From the NCBI RefSeq assembly GCF_022808985.1, contig NZ_JAKZFT010000017.1, positions 1 to 64,000 of the forward strand: 64,000 nt of DNA, given 5' to 3'. Source of the stretch: Geotalea sp. SG265 (GTDB taxonomy: Bacteria > Desulfobacterota > Desulfuromonadia > Geobacterales > Geobacteraceae). Shown here one piece after another: positions 18,567-26,824 of this stretch. Position 1 is the stretch's first letter. Every line of letters starts with the position of its first letter. The notes under the pieces were generated by a model. That model searched no databases. It had not been told where the DNA came from and was given only the letters and a program-made list of their open reading frames with translations. Both the position numbers and the translations under genes were made by a program.

Positions 18567-19064
18567 TTACATGGGATACTTGCCCATTGCGGCAGGATCC
18601 AATTTCTCCAGGAAATCGACGAATCGCCGGGCGTCGTTATCCGGTTTGAACTTTCCTTCCTTCAGATCCAGCAGGGGCGCTTCCCTGACCACATCTTCAT
18701 GGACCATGACCGGCAGCTTGTATTTCAAGGCGGCAAGCATGGCTTCGGTCACTTTGACCTCTACCCGGTGCATTTTCCGTTTGCCCCTGAACCTGACCGA
18801 TGCGTTGAAGATGCCTTCCTTAAGGCTTTCAACGGCAATATACTCTATCTTCAGCTGCAGTTGCTGCATCAGTGCCGTCATCAGATCCCCAGAGCCGGCA
18901 CCTAGCAAATCCCTGTTGATAAGTTCCAAGGCTACTGGCACCGATTCCTGCTGGCTTATCCAGATCGGCAAGGAATTTTCCCCAGCCTCATCCTTGAGGA
19001 TTATGACCGGCATCTGGGCGATGGAGTCCAGTGCGAACCCGTATATTTTCATTTTATAGTACAT
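18567..19064 (-). CDS. Bifunctional nuclease family protein (DUF151)
   Basis: A 165-residue DUF151 protein. The start MKIYGFALDSIAQMPVIIL and the block LPIWISQQES are characteristic, as is the later segment ESLKEGIFNASVRFR. The second half has VTEAMLAALKYKLPVMVHEDV. Members have been described as bifunctional nucleases in plants and bacteria, but in most bacteria the role is unproven. The protein is probably cytoplasmic. The ATG at 19064 follows aagggagccac. It sits 39 bp downstream of miaB, suggesting one transcript with miaB and the M42 peptidase. Confidence 0.85.
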   Translation of the reverse strand: MYYKMKIYGFALDSIAQMPVIILKDEAGENSLPIWISQQESVPVALELINRDLLGAGSGDLMTALMQQLQLKIEYIAVESLKEGIFNASVRFRGKRKMHRVEVKVTEAMLAALKYKLPVMVHEDVVREAPLLDLKEGKFKPDNDARRFVDFLEKLDPAAMGKYPM

Positions 19065-19103
19065 GTGGCTCCCTTGCAGGTTTCGGTATTCTTTCCGGCT
19101 CGA

Positions 19104-20426
19104 TCAGCTGCACAACTCTCCCTGCAGCGAGTTCTGATAGGCGGTGGTAATGGCCACCCGGACCATTTGCCCGACCAATGCGGGGTCTGCTGCAAGATTG
19201 ACGATCCTGTTGCCGGAAATACGCCCGTAAAGCTGTCCCCCCCGGCGGCTTTCCCCCTCCACGAGCACCTCCTGAACGGTACCGACAAAGCTCCTGTTGT
19301 TTTCAAGGGTTATCTTCCGCTGCAGGGCCAGTAACCGGTCCAACCGTGCCTGTTTTTCTTCCGCATCCACGTGGTCCTGATAGCTCGCCGCCCTTGTTTC
19401 CGGTCTCTTCGAGTAGATGAAAGAAAAGACGTCAGTGTAGCGGACCTCTTCGAGAAGGGAGAGGGTTTCCTGGAAATTCGCCTCCGTTTCGCCGGGGAAC
19501 CCGACAATGATGTCGCCGGTGATCTGGATGCCGGGAGAAACCTCCTTAAGGCGACGGACCAGGGACAGATACGCCTCTCGGGTATAGCCCCGGTTCATGG
19601 CGGAGAGGACGGCATTGCTGCCCGCCTGGGCAGGCAGGTGAACATGTTTGCATAATTTGGGCAGTTCGGCAAAGCAATCGATGAGCTGCAGCGAAAAATC
19701 CTTTGGATGGGACGTAGTAAAGCGCAACCGCTCTATGCCTGAAACCTCGCAAACTTTTCGCAGCAGCGTGACGAAATCCATTTCACCACTGTTTTTCAAA
19801 CCATAGGAATTGACGTTCTGGCCCAGAAGCGTGACTTCCTTCACCCCCTTAGCGGCAAGGAGAGATATTTCCTCGATGATCTCAGCCGAACGACGGCTGA
19901 TCTCCCGCCCCCGCACATACGGCACGATGCAGTAGGAGCAAAAATTGTCGCACCCCTGCGTGACGGTAACAAAACGGGAAACACCCGTATTAGCCGTATC
20001 AGCGGGGAAAAGGTCGAGGCGCTTCTCGTTGTCGATGAAGCTCACTTCTGCCAGGCGCTCCCCCTTCTCGGCAGAGAGGACCAGTTCGGGCAGCAGGTGC
20101 AGATTATGGGTGCCGAAGACGAAATCCAGGTGGGGAAGAGTACAAAGCAGCCGCTCTCCTTCCTGCTGGGCCACGCACCCCCCGACCCCCAACAGCACGC
20201 CGGGCTTCTTGCGTTTCAGGCCCTTGTACTGGACAAGGTGATTGTAGACTTTCTCTTCGGCCCGGGCCCTGACACTGCAGGTATTGAGAATGATCAGGTC
20301 GGCCTGGGAAGAGTCGTTGGTGGGGCGATAACCGATGCCTTGCAGCAGCCCGGCGATCTTTTCGGAATCGCTGACATTCATCTGGCAACCGAAGGTTTGC
20401 AGATACAGCAGTTTTTCTTTGGACAC
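19104..20426 (-). CDS. miaB: tRNA-2-methylthio-N6-dimethylallyladenosine synthase MiaB
   Basis: A 440-residue radical-SAM methylthiotransferase. The N-terminal UPF0004 domain has three Cys ligands of an auxiliary [4Fe-4S] cluster (TFGCQMNVSDS, ILNTCSV, VGGCVAQ). The radical-SAM cluster motif CxxxCxxC is in GCDNFCSYCIVPYVRG near 158-165. A C-terminal TRAM domain (about 375-440) binds RNA. It methylthiolates i6A37 in tRNAs that read U-starting codons. Length matches the family. It is the first gene of a probable operon with the DUF151 and M42 genes. Confidence 0.95.
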   Translation of the reverse strand: MSKEKLLYLQTFGCQMNVSDSEKIAGLLQGIGYRPTNDSSQADLIILNTCSVRARAEEKVYNHLVQYKGLKRKKPGVLLGVGGCVAQQEGERLLCTLPHLDFVFGTHNLHLLPELVLSAEKGERLAEVSFIDNEKRLDLFPADTANTGVSRFVTVTQGCDNFCSYCIVPYVRGREISRRSAEIIEEISLLAAKGVKEVTLLGQNVNSYGLKNSGEMDFVTLLRKVCEVSGIERLRFTTSHPKDFSLQLIDCFAELPKLCKHVHLPAQAGSNAVLSAMNRGYTREAYLSLVRRLKEVSPGIQITGDIIVGFPGETEANFQETLSLLEEVRYTDVFSFIYSKRPETRAASYQDHVDAEEKQARLDRLLALQRKITLENNRSFVGTVQEVLVEGESRRGGQLYGRISGNRIVNLAADPALVGQMVRVAITTAYQNSLQGELCS

Positions 20427-20726
20427 GTTAATCCTTCAGCGGTGATTTGGCTTGATATTACTCAATTATTCAGCACATCGTCAATCTAATTCCCCCCGCA
20501 CCGCTTTCCGTAAAATGGCGCAGCCATAAAACCAGTTGCAAAAAAAAACGAGTCGTGTCTAAATATCTATGTTTTTGAATATAAAGAACTATGCATCTTT
20601 GGGCCCATGTTTTGCATCGATAAAATCGAATATATGATTAAGTAAATTTTAAATTAAAGTTAACCGTTCATCTGCCGATAAGGCCTCGTGAGGTCTTGCC
20701 GGACAAAAAAAACAAAAGGAGAAGAC
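20427..20726 (+). promoter_or_regulatory. Intergenic region with porin promoter and 5' leader
   Basis: This 300-bp gap separates divergent miaB and the porin gene. No gene was found in it. It is A/T-rich from 20560 to 20660. TTGCAT near 20622 followed by TATGAT-like sequence is a weak promoter candidate with short spacing. A hairpin in the leader (AAGGCCTC/GAGGTCTT near 20680) precedes an A-rich stretch and the ribosome site aaaggagaagac. Confidence 0.35.
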
Positions 20727-22433
20727 ATGAAAGCGATGTGGAAGAGAACCTTGCTAAGCTCGTTGCTGTTGGCACTGGCACTGCCGATGTCAGCAATGGC
20801 AGCAGACCAGGACCTGCAGCAGAGAGTGGATGCCCTGACCAAGGAACTGGACGCCCTCAAGCAGCAGGTAAACAAAACAGAAAGGAAATCCCTGGGAAAT
20901 TGGCTGACTATCGGCGGTGATTACCGGTTCCGTGTGGACAGCATCCGTGGTGAAACAGCTGCATACACCAATGCTGCGACATTCATGGGGGCCGCACAGC
21001 AGGACCCGAAAACCCAAGGTTTCTTTTCTACCGCACTGGCACAAGGACTTTTCAGCGCCACCAGCTACGGGCAGGTCGCAGGTCTCACACCAAACGCCAT
21101 GATGGGCAATCTCGTCACTTATCTTACCGCACCTGGAATGCCCTATGCCGGGGATCCAGCTGGCGCCGCTGCCTACCTGACTTCATTAGGGGGCAAAGCT
21201 TTTGTGCCGAGCTACAAACCAAAAAACGACACCCTCTATACCAACCGTCTCGGTCTTGACCTCCATGCCAAGGCAACCAAGGACGTAACGGTCAATGTCC
21301 GTCTCCTTGCCTATAAGACCTTCGGTTCCCAGGATGATTCAGCCGTCACCAACGGTGGCAGCTCACCCTTCTTCGCCGATCGTGTCGGGGTGTTCGACGG
21401 GACGCTCGGACATATTCCCTCCACAAGCCTCCTGGACGTGGATCGCGCCTATGCCACCTGGTCCAACATCGCCGATGAGCCGATCTGGTTCTCTGTTGGT
21501 CGCCGTCCATCCACTAACGGGGCTCCCTCCAACCTGCGCATGAACAACGAACGCCCGGGCAACGGCGGTACTCCGGCCCTCCTGGTCGACTATGCCTTTG
21601 ACGGCTTCACCCTCGGTTATGCACCGGACATCGACGCCCTTTCCGGCGCCTACGCCAAGATCTGCTACGGCCGGGCCTTTGACAGCGGCTTCTCTTCACC
21701 GACCAACAGCCTGCGCGACACCGATATGCTCGGCGTGGCTGTCATCCCTTACGACACGGACGCGCTCCGGATTTGGACCCAGTGGAACCACGCCTTCAAC
21801 ATCTTCGATTTCCCGGTCATGAACAATACCGCCTTCGGCAACACACACGTCAAAGCTGATCTTGGCGCCATCGACTGGTACGGCATCGGCGCCATGAGCA
21901 CCCTGAAAAATGTCGGCCCCGGCAACGTCAATTTCTTCGGTGACTTCGGTTACAACGTCATCAAGCCTAACAACAACGTCTCTGCACAGGCCGGTTTCCA
22001 GGGCCTGATGACCGGCGGTTTCTTGGCACCTGAAGCCCCCCACCAGAAAGATGGCTGGGCCACTTACGTAGGCGCTCGTTACGATTTCGCTCCCACCGCC
22101 ACCAAAGTCGGCTTCGAATTCAACCACGGCTCGAAAAACTGGATGCCCTTTGACCCCGCCGCAGATGACATCCTCACTTCCAAACTGGGAACCCGCGGCA
22201 ACGTCTACGAAGGCTACCTGATCCAGGAACTCAAGCTGCAGCCGATCTCCTCCTACCTGAGCAAGGTATTCTTCCGTCTCGGCTACCAGTATTACGACTT
22301 CGAGTACACCGGCAGCAACAACTGGGTCGGTGCACCGGTCAAAATCGCAGACATCAAACCGGATGCTATGATGCTTCTGACCCCTGTGAAGAAAGCCCAG
22401 AACGTCTACGCCACATTTGAAGTCAAGTTTTAG
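20727..22433 (+). CDS. DUF3373-type outer-membrane porin (OmpJ-like)
   Basis: A 568-residue exported protein. The true start is the ATG at 20727 after aaaggagaagac. A signal peptide (LLSSLLLALALPMSAMAADQ) is followed by a coiled-coil segment, LQQRVDALTKELDALKQQVNK, typical of trimeric or periplasm-spanning N-termini. The rest is an aromatic- and Gly-rich beta-barrel ending in ATFEVKF, with the terminal Phe needed for BAM-dependent insertion. From memory it resembles DUF3373 proteins such as OmpJ, an abundant Geobacter porin linked to metal reduction. A small secreted protein and an octaheme cytochrome follow on the same strand. Confidence 0.8.
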   Translation: MKAMWKRTLLSSLLLALALPMSAMAADQDLQQRVDALTKELDALKQQVNKTERKSLGNWLTIGGDYRFRVDSIRGETAAYTNAATFMGAAQQDPKTQGFFSTALAQGLFSATSYGQVAGLTPNAMMGNLVTYLTAPGMPYAGDPAGAAAYLTSLGGKAFVPSYKPKNDTLYTNRLGLDLHAKATKDVTVNVRLLAYKTFGSQDDSAVTNGGSSPFFADRVGVFDGTLGHIPSTSLLDVDRAYATWSNIADEPIWFSVGRRPSTNGAPSNLRMNNERPGNGGTPALLVDYAFDGFTLGYAPDIDALSGAYAKICYGRAFDSGFSSPTNSLRDTDMLGVAVIPYDTDALRIWTQWNHAFNIFDFPVMNNTAFGNTHVKADLGAIDWYGIGAMSTLKNVGPGNVNFFGDFGYNVIKPNNNVSAQAGFQGLMTGGFLAPEAPHQKDGWATYVGARYDFAPTATKVGFEFNHGSKNWMPFDPAADDILTSKLGTRGNVYEGYLIQELKLQPISSYLSKVFFRLGYQYYDFEYTGSNNWVGAPVKIADIKPDAMMLLTPVKKAQNVYATFEVKF

Positions 22434-22448
22434 TACCACCGGAACCTG

Positions 22449-22474
22449 AAGCGGGGGGGAATCCCCCCTCGCTT
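22449..22474 (+). other. G/C-rich hairpin downstream of the porin gene
   Basis: AAGCGGGGGG and CCCCCC-T-CGCTT form a stable hairpin with a three-base loop, 15 bp after the porin stop. There is no T-run, so it is more likely an mRNA-stabilising or attenuating hairpin than a complete terminator. Confidence 0.5.
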
Positions 22475-22545
22475 GCCCGTAACAGACGAAAAAGCGCCGA
22501 TACACAGAGAAAAGGCGCAATCCCCCCAAAAAAGGAGCAACAAAA

Positions 22546-22872
22546 ATGAAAAAGCTGGTTTCAGTGATGATCGTCTTAGCAGTTTTCGGCATTGCCTGCC
22601 TATCCTTCACCTCTTCGGCCAGTGCCGACGAAATCAAGATGGTCGGCGTTATTACAAAAATCGACATCGCCGGTAAGGATGCAAAAACAGCCACCGCTAC
22701 CCTGAAGGACAACAAAAGCGGCAACCCCATTGAAATCACAGTTAATGACGACCTGACCCTGGATAAATTCAAAGACCACCGCATTGTGGAAGGGGACGAG
22801 ATCCGTTGTAAATATGAGGTCATCGACGGCAAGAATGTCAGCAAATACTTCAGAAAGACGGCAGGCTGTTGA
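22546..22872 (+). CDS. Small secreted protein of unknown function
   Basis: A 108-residue protein with a clear signal peptide (VSVMIVLAVFGIACLSF, cut near SSASADE). The mature part of about 80 residues looks like a small beta-barrel: GVITKIDIAGKDAKTATATL, NPIEITVNDDLTL, GDEIRCKYEVIDG. No heme motif is present. It has two Cys in the mature part (IRCKY and the terminal AGC). The start is supported by aaaggagcaacaaaa. It lies between the porin and the octaheme cytochrome and could be periplasmic, but I recognise no family. A terminator follows. Confidence 0.75.
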   Translation: MKKLVSVMIVLAVFGIACLSFTSSASADEIKMVGVITKIDIAGKDAKTATATLKDNKSGNPIEITVNDDLTLDKFKDHRIVEGDEIRCKYEVIDGKNVSKYFRKTAGC

Positions 22873-22901
22873 TGCTGTCCATCTAATTATGCCTGTGAAA
22901 T

Positions 22902-22934
22902 CGCTGTAGTTGCATAATTGCAGCGTTTTTCTTT
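22902..22934 (+). terminator. Terminator after the small secreted protein
   Basis: CGCTGTA pairs with TGCAGCG (one G-U pair) across a 10-base loop and is followed by TTTTTCTTT. An 8-bp inverted repeat (AATTATGC/GCATAATT) overlaps it. Confidence 0.65.
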
Positions 22935-23001
22935 CAGTCAAACATTATATTATTAATATATATCATATATTGATAATTAAATTACCAAAGGAGACAGAAC
23001 G

Positions 23002-24372
23002 ATGACAATGAAGGGTTTGCTGGCAACTGTTTTGTATGTATCGCTCGGCGCCGCCCAGGTCATGGCAGCCGACCATCCAGGCAGGGAAACAATCGAAAAA
23101 AACGGCTACAAGGGACCGGAAACCTGTGAAGAATGCCATCCCGGCACAGCAAAAAATTTTCTCAATACCGTTCACTGGAAACATGCCTCAAAAGTGACGA
23201 ATGTCGATAATCTTGACCCAAAACAGGAATATGGGATGAAGAACAGGATTTACACCTTCTGCAACGGCAATGACATCGTCAACAACCTCAAGGCTACGCC
23301 AAAAAATGAGAAGGGCAAATCTAAGCTGACAGGATGCAACACCTGTCATCCCGGAGATCACCTGTGCGACGTAGGTAGTTGTGGGACAAAAGCTGAAGCG
23401 GCAGTCGATTGCCTGATTTGTCACTCTTCAGAGTATGACTACAGCAAAAGGAAGCCCTATACAAATGAAAAGGGACAGGTGGTAATGTCCCAGGACAGAA
23501 GCACGAAAGCAGCACTGGCAATCGGCAAGCCTTCGGTAAAAAACTGCATGACCTGCCATGAAACTGCGGGTGGCGGTTATCTCATCAAACGCGGATTTGC
23601 CTTTAATGCGGAGAACGATGTTCATGCCGCGAAAAAAATGGTGTGCGTCGACTGTCACAAGACTAAGGACCACAAGATTCCCACTGGCTTCGATCCCAAC
23701 AACTGGGCTAATGATGGTGTAAGGCTGAACTGCTCCGGATGCCATGGGGAAAAACCCCACAAGGATGCCGATTTCAACCGCCATGTAGCCAGGATCGCCT
23801 GCCAGACCTGCCATATCCCCACTACCGGTGGCGCCTACTCAAAGGATTTCACCAAATGGACGAAGCTTCCGGATGGATTTTATGAGCCGACTACCCTGCA
23901 GAAGGATCCGAACAAGTTAAAACCGGTATACGCCTGGTACAACCAGACAGTGAAGAACGAGCCGCACTTTATTGGCCCAAAAGGGAGCAGGAAAGACAAG
24001 AACAGCAAGATTTATCCTTTCAAGGTCTATCAGGCAAAAGCTTATTACAACAAACTGAACGGCCAGCTTCTGTCCATGGATTTTGCCCCTCCCATGGCAA
24101 CAGGTGATACGCTGGCAGGCGTTGCATCTGCCGCTAAAACACTGGGCATCAAAAAATATGAACCGGTTCCCGGCTGGCAAACCATCTATTTCGCCAACAG
24201 CCACTTGGTAACCAAGACGAAGGCATTGACCTGTGAAAACTGCCACGCGCCAAATGGTGTGCTGGATTTCAAGCAGCTTGGCTATTCGGGCAAGGAAGTG
24301 CAGAAACTGACAAGTCCCACGATTTATTTCGATAAGGCTGTTCAAAAACAAAAAGAAAAAGAAGAGTGGTAA
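23002..24372 (+). CDS. Octaheme c-type cytochrome, tetrathionate-reductase-like
   Basis: A 456-residue exported protein with eight CXXCH heme-binding motifs: CEECH, CNTCH, CLICH, CMTCH, CVDCH, CSGCH, CQTCH and CENCH. A short signal peptide ends near VMAADHPG. The spacing, the motif pattern and the C-terminal FANSHLVTKTKALTCENCH block resemble octaheme tetrathionate reductase (OTR) family proteins, which reduce tetrathionate, nitrite or hydroxylamine in vitro. The substrate here is unknown. The protein should be periplasmic or outer-surface. The ribosome site is aaaggagacagaacg, and the upstream region is very A/T-rich. It is followed by a strong terminator. Confidence 0.88.
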   Translation: MTMKGLLATVLYVSLGAAQVMAADHPGRETIEKNGYKGPETCEECHPGTAKNFLNTVHWKHASKVTNVDNLDPKQEYGMKNRIYTFCNGNDIVNNLKATPKNEKGKSKLTGCNTCHPGDHLCDVGSCGTKAEAAVDCLICHSSEYDYSKRKPYTNEKGQVVMSQDRSTKAALAIGKPSVKNCMTCHETAGGGYLIKRGFAFNAENDVHAAKKMVCVDCHKTKDHKIPTGFDPNNWANDGVRLNCSGCHGEKPHKDADFNRHVARIACQTCHIPTTGGAYSKDFTKWTKLPDGFYEPTTLQKDPNKLKPVYAWYNQTVKNEPHFIGPKGSRKDKNSKIYPFKVYQAKAYYNKLNGQLLSMDFAPPMATGDTLAGVASAAKTLGIKKYEPVPGWQTIYFANSHLVTKTKALTCENCHAPNGVLDFKQLGYSGKEVQKLTSPTIYFDKAVQKQKEKEEW

Positions 24373-24391
24373 TAAATCCTCATGTGTTAAC

Positions 24392-24420
24392 GGGGCCGTG
24401 CCACACGGCCCCATTTTTTG
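24392..24420 (+). terminator. Terminator after the octaheme cytochrome
   Basis: A perfect 9-bp stem (GGGGCCGTG/CACGGCCCC) with a three-base loop is followed by ATTTTTTG, 19 bp after the stop codon. Confidence 0.92.
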
Positions 24421-24541
24421 TGAACTTCCCCGTGGCAGCAGAATTGTTGCTCCAGTTAACGGGCAATCGATTGATTTCATGCATATCACATAATCACAGA
24501 GCGCAACTTTGAGACCAGGTGCGGCATCTTATGGAGCCCCT

Positions 24542-24850
24542 ATGGGGAAAAGGGAAAATAAGGGTTTAGTATTTTTGTTCATCATCTTGTCTTTAATTGT
24601 GGCTCCCCGCCTTTGCCGGGGAAATAACGAGCCCTTCTGTCGGAGTTGCCATGGGAATTCCGGCATGATGCGCAAAATGGGGTATTCCCGGCTGGTTGTC
24701 AGTGAGCAGGAAATGGCTCTGCAATCCAGGATGGCAACCATGTGCCCTGATTGCCATCCACGATTCCCTTCATGTAAAGACAAAACGAAAATGAGCGGAC
24801 AGGTACGGCAAAAAACCGTCAGAAGAGCAAATGAATGGCAAGGCAAATAA
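24542..24850 (+). CDS. Small diheme c-type cytochrome
   Basis: A roughly 102-residue exported protein with two heme motifs, CRSCH (near residue 33) and CPDCH (near 68). A signal peptide (GLVFLFIILSLIVAPRLCRG) opens the protein. A Met-rich stretch (SGMMRKMGYSRLV, MALQSRMATM) may supply axial ligands. The ATG at 24542 with ggagcccct is preferred over an upstream in-frame TTG. It sits between the octaheme cytochrome and rpsT. It could be an electron-transfer partner of neighbouring cytochromes, but a separate terminator upstream means it is not clearly in their transcript. Confidence 0.75.
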   Translation: MGKRENKGLVFLFIILSLIVAPRLCRGNNEPFCRSCHGNSGMMRKMGYSRLVVSEQEMALQSRMATMCPDCHPRFPSCKDKTKMSGQVRQKTVRRANEWQGK

Positions 24851-24885
24851 AATCTCTTTTTTGTTTGCGGAAAAAGATATTCTAC

Positions 24886-24915
24886 TTGACAGGGCCTTCG
24901 TATAAGTGCTATAGA
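24886..24915 (+). promoter_or_regulatory. Sigma-70 promoter of rpsT
   Basis: TTGACA at 24886-24891 is followed after 18 bp by TATAGA at 24910-24915. Transcription would start about 40 bp before the TTG start codon of rpsT. Confidence 0.75.
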
Positions 24916-24964
24916 TTTACCTTTCGAAAATTCACAGTCTTTTTCAAATAAATGGAGGTGTAGT

Positions 24965-25228
24965 TTGGCAAACCATAAGTCGGCTCTAAAGAGAATCAAG
25001 CAAACGGAAAAAAGGACAGAAAGAAACCGTCACGTCCGCTCCACCCTGCGGACTTTCATAAAGCGCGTTCGTGAAGCAGTTGCCGCAAAGGATGCAAATC
25101 TTGCCAAAGAAGCGCTCGCAGCAGCAATTCCCGTGATCGACGGAGCAGCATCCAAAGGTGTTATTCACACCTCCAATGCTTCCCGCAACGTTTCGCGCCT
25201 CACCAAGCTTGTCAATACCCTCGGCTGA
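24965..25228 (+). CDS. rpsT: 30S ribosomal protein S20
   Basis: An 87-residue, highly basic helical protein. It begins [16 protein letters not shown] and ends [20 protein letters not shown], both diagnostic of S20, which binds 16S rRNA at the base of the small subunit. The start codon is TTG with a good ribosome site (tggaggtgtag); rare starts are common for S20 and can be used for autoregulation. It has its own promoter and a downstream terminator shared with convergent holA. Confidence 0.97.
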   Translation: MANHKSALKRIKQTEKRTERNRHVRSTLRTFIKRVREAVAAKDANLAKEALAAAIPVIDGAASKGVIHTSNASRNVSRLTKLVNTLG

Positions 25229-25254
25229 TCGCCGCCACACAACTACTGTTAAAG

Positions 25255-25285
25255 AAAGGGATCCCGTATGGGGGTCCCTTTCTTG
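25255..25285. terminator. Bidirectional terminator between rpsT and holA
   Basis: AAAGGGATCCC pairs with GGGGTCCCTTT (one G-T position) across a five-base loop, with T-rich flanks on both strands. It serves convergent rpsT (+) and holA (-). Confidence 0.75.
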
Positions 25286-25300
25286 TTTCCAGACACCTTG

Positions 25301-26293
25301 TTACTTGCCGCAGACCTCCATGGTGAACCGCTCCAGCAAGACCACAGGTTTACCTCCACTTGACTTCATCGCCAGATCAATTTCGAGCAGGCGCTCGAAA
25401 ATACCCTTGAGTTCACCGGTCCGGTAGTTTCGCGCCTGATCCATGACCTTTTTCAGGAAATAGGGATTGATGCCGGCGGCCTTGCCGATCTCGGTACCGG
25501 GCATTTTACGGTCCATGAGCTCGCGTACCCGCCAGAGCTGGCGGAAGTGTCTGGCAAGCATGGCAAGGAGCATCAGGGGCGCTTCTCCGTCACGCAGGAT
25601 CGTGTACAGGGTGCGCATTGCTTTGGCCAGGTTCTTCTCGCCAAAGGCATCGGTCAGTTCGAAGACCGTGTCAACCTTGGTGTCGGAAACAACAGCCTTG
25701 ACGTCATCCATGCCGATACTTTCCCTGCCGCCGCAATAAGTAACCACTTTCTCGATCTGGGACGCCAGTTCCTGGAGATTGGTCCCCACCAGATATGCCA
25801 GCAGTTCGGCGGCGGCCGGGTCGATACGCTTGCCGCAAGCCTTAATTTCTTCGCGGATGAATGCCCCCAGCTGGTTTTCATAGGGGCGCTTGAATTCCAC
25901 GAGGCCGTCAGCCTTTTTGATTTCCGCAAAGAACTTCTTGCGCTGATCTATTTTCTCTCCCTGAAAAATGAGACAGGTGGCAGGAGAAGGATTTTGCAGG
26001 TAAGCCTGAAGGATTTCGAGGGCAGAGACGGAGAGATCCTGGCTCTTCTTGACCAGGACAGCGCGCCGTTCAGCGAACATGGGCAAGGTCTGGGCCGCAG
26101 CAAAAACTTCATCCCCCTTGCACTCATTGCCGTAAAAAACATTGAAATTGAAATCGCGGAAATCGGGGGAAACAATCCGCTCAAGGAGCCGTTTTACCCC
26201 TTTTTCTATGAGGTAGGGCTCGTCGCCATACAGATAGTAAAAGGGAGCAATGCTCCCTTTCTCCACAGACCTGGTGAATTCTTCGGGCTTCAT
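25301..26293 (-). CDS. holA: DNA polymerase III subunit delta
   Basis: A 330-residue clamp-loader subunit that opens the beta clamp. Family features are the start MKPEEF, FYYLYGDEPYLIEKGVKRL in a degenerate P-loop position, the segment LAYLVGTNLQELASQIEKV, and the C-terminal LLAMLARHFRQLWRVREL. Length is normal for the family. It follows lptE by 8 bp on the same strand (leuS-lptE-holA), and the ribosome site aggtgat lies in that gap. A bidirectional terminator follows. Confidence 0.93.
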   Translation of the reverse strand: MKPEEFTRSVEKGSIAPFYYLYGDEPYLIEKGVKRLLERIVSPDFRDFNFNVFYGNECKGDEVFAAAQTLPMFAERRAVLVKKSQDLSVSALEILQAYLQNPSPATCLIFQGEKIDQRKKFFAEIKKADGLVEFKRPYENQLGAFIREEIKACGKRIDPAAAELLAYLVGTNLQELASQIEKVVTYCGGRESIGMDDVKAVVSDTKVDTVFELTDAFGEKNLAKAMRTLYTILRDGEAPLMLLAMLARHFRQLWRVRELMDRKMPGTEIGKAAGINPYFLKKVMDQARNYRTGELKGIFERLLEIDLAMKSSGGKPVVLLERFTMEVCGK

Positions 26294-26301
26294 GGTATCA
26301 C

Positions 26302-26814
26302 CTAGAAATCTTCCTGCATCTTTTCATGTAACTGTTCGGCCAAGCGCCTCGATATTTCGGCGATGGCGGCAGACTCCCTGTTCTGCTGCAGGGCGATGTC
26401 CGGACTTGCAGGAAAATCACGATTCCCGGACACCTCCCCTTTCCAGACAATCTTCCCTGTCTGGCGCTCTGTGAGCGTTGCGGCAATCTTCAGTGCAGCC
26501 CGATAACCGGCAACGCGGTCGGCGGCGGTGTAGGAAACAGGGTCCACCGTATACGAAAGCACGGTACCGCTCAAAACAAGACGAGCGGCCCCTTCAGCCA
26601 CGGCGTTGCCACCGCTGTGCAACGCATATTCGTCGATGAGGCTCTGGGTCACCACTGTTTCCAGACCGGCCCGATAGCTCTTGTTGGCAAAGATCCGCAC
26701 ATGAATGCCATCAAGCCCCCGTGCCGGGCTGCCAACACCCTGCAGATGATGATAGCCGCATCCGGAAAAGGTCACCCCGAAAAACAACAGAAAAAGGAGG
26801 ATAAGTCTTCGCAT
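26302..26814 (-). CDS. lptE: LPS-assembly lipoprotein LptE
   Basis: A 170-residue outer-membrane lipoprotein. The signal peptide LILLFLLFFGVTF ends in a lipobox (FSGC), followed by GYHHLQG, the usual LptE start. The mid-part KSYRAGLETVVTQSLIDEYA and the C-terminal segment IAEISRRLAEQLHEK match the family. LptE plugs the LptD barrel that delivers LPS to the cell surface. The start at 26814 gives a normal lipoprotein signal; a longer frame from 26835 overlaps leuS. It sits 10 bp after leuS and before holA, a common gene order. Confidence 0.9.
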   Translation of the reverse strand: MRRLILLFLLFFGVTFSGCGYHHLQGVGSPARGLDGIHVRIFANKSYRAGLETVVTQSLIDEYALHSGGNAVAEGAARLVLSGTVLSYTVDPVSYTAADRVAGYRAALKIAATLTERQTGKIVWKGEVSGNRDFPASPDIALQQNRESAAIAEISRRLAEQLHEKMQEDF

Positions 26815-26824
26815 ATATCCGCTT

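Noticed and set aside
22449-22474. Complete rho-independent terminator after the porin
   Set aside because: The hairpin is strong but no T-run follows; kept as a hairpin only.
22873-23001. GEMM-type riboswitch before the octaheme cytochrome
   Set aside because: None of the conserved GEMM core sequence was found; the region holds a terminator and A/T-rich promoter DNA.
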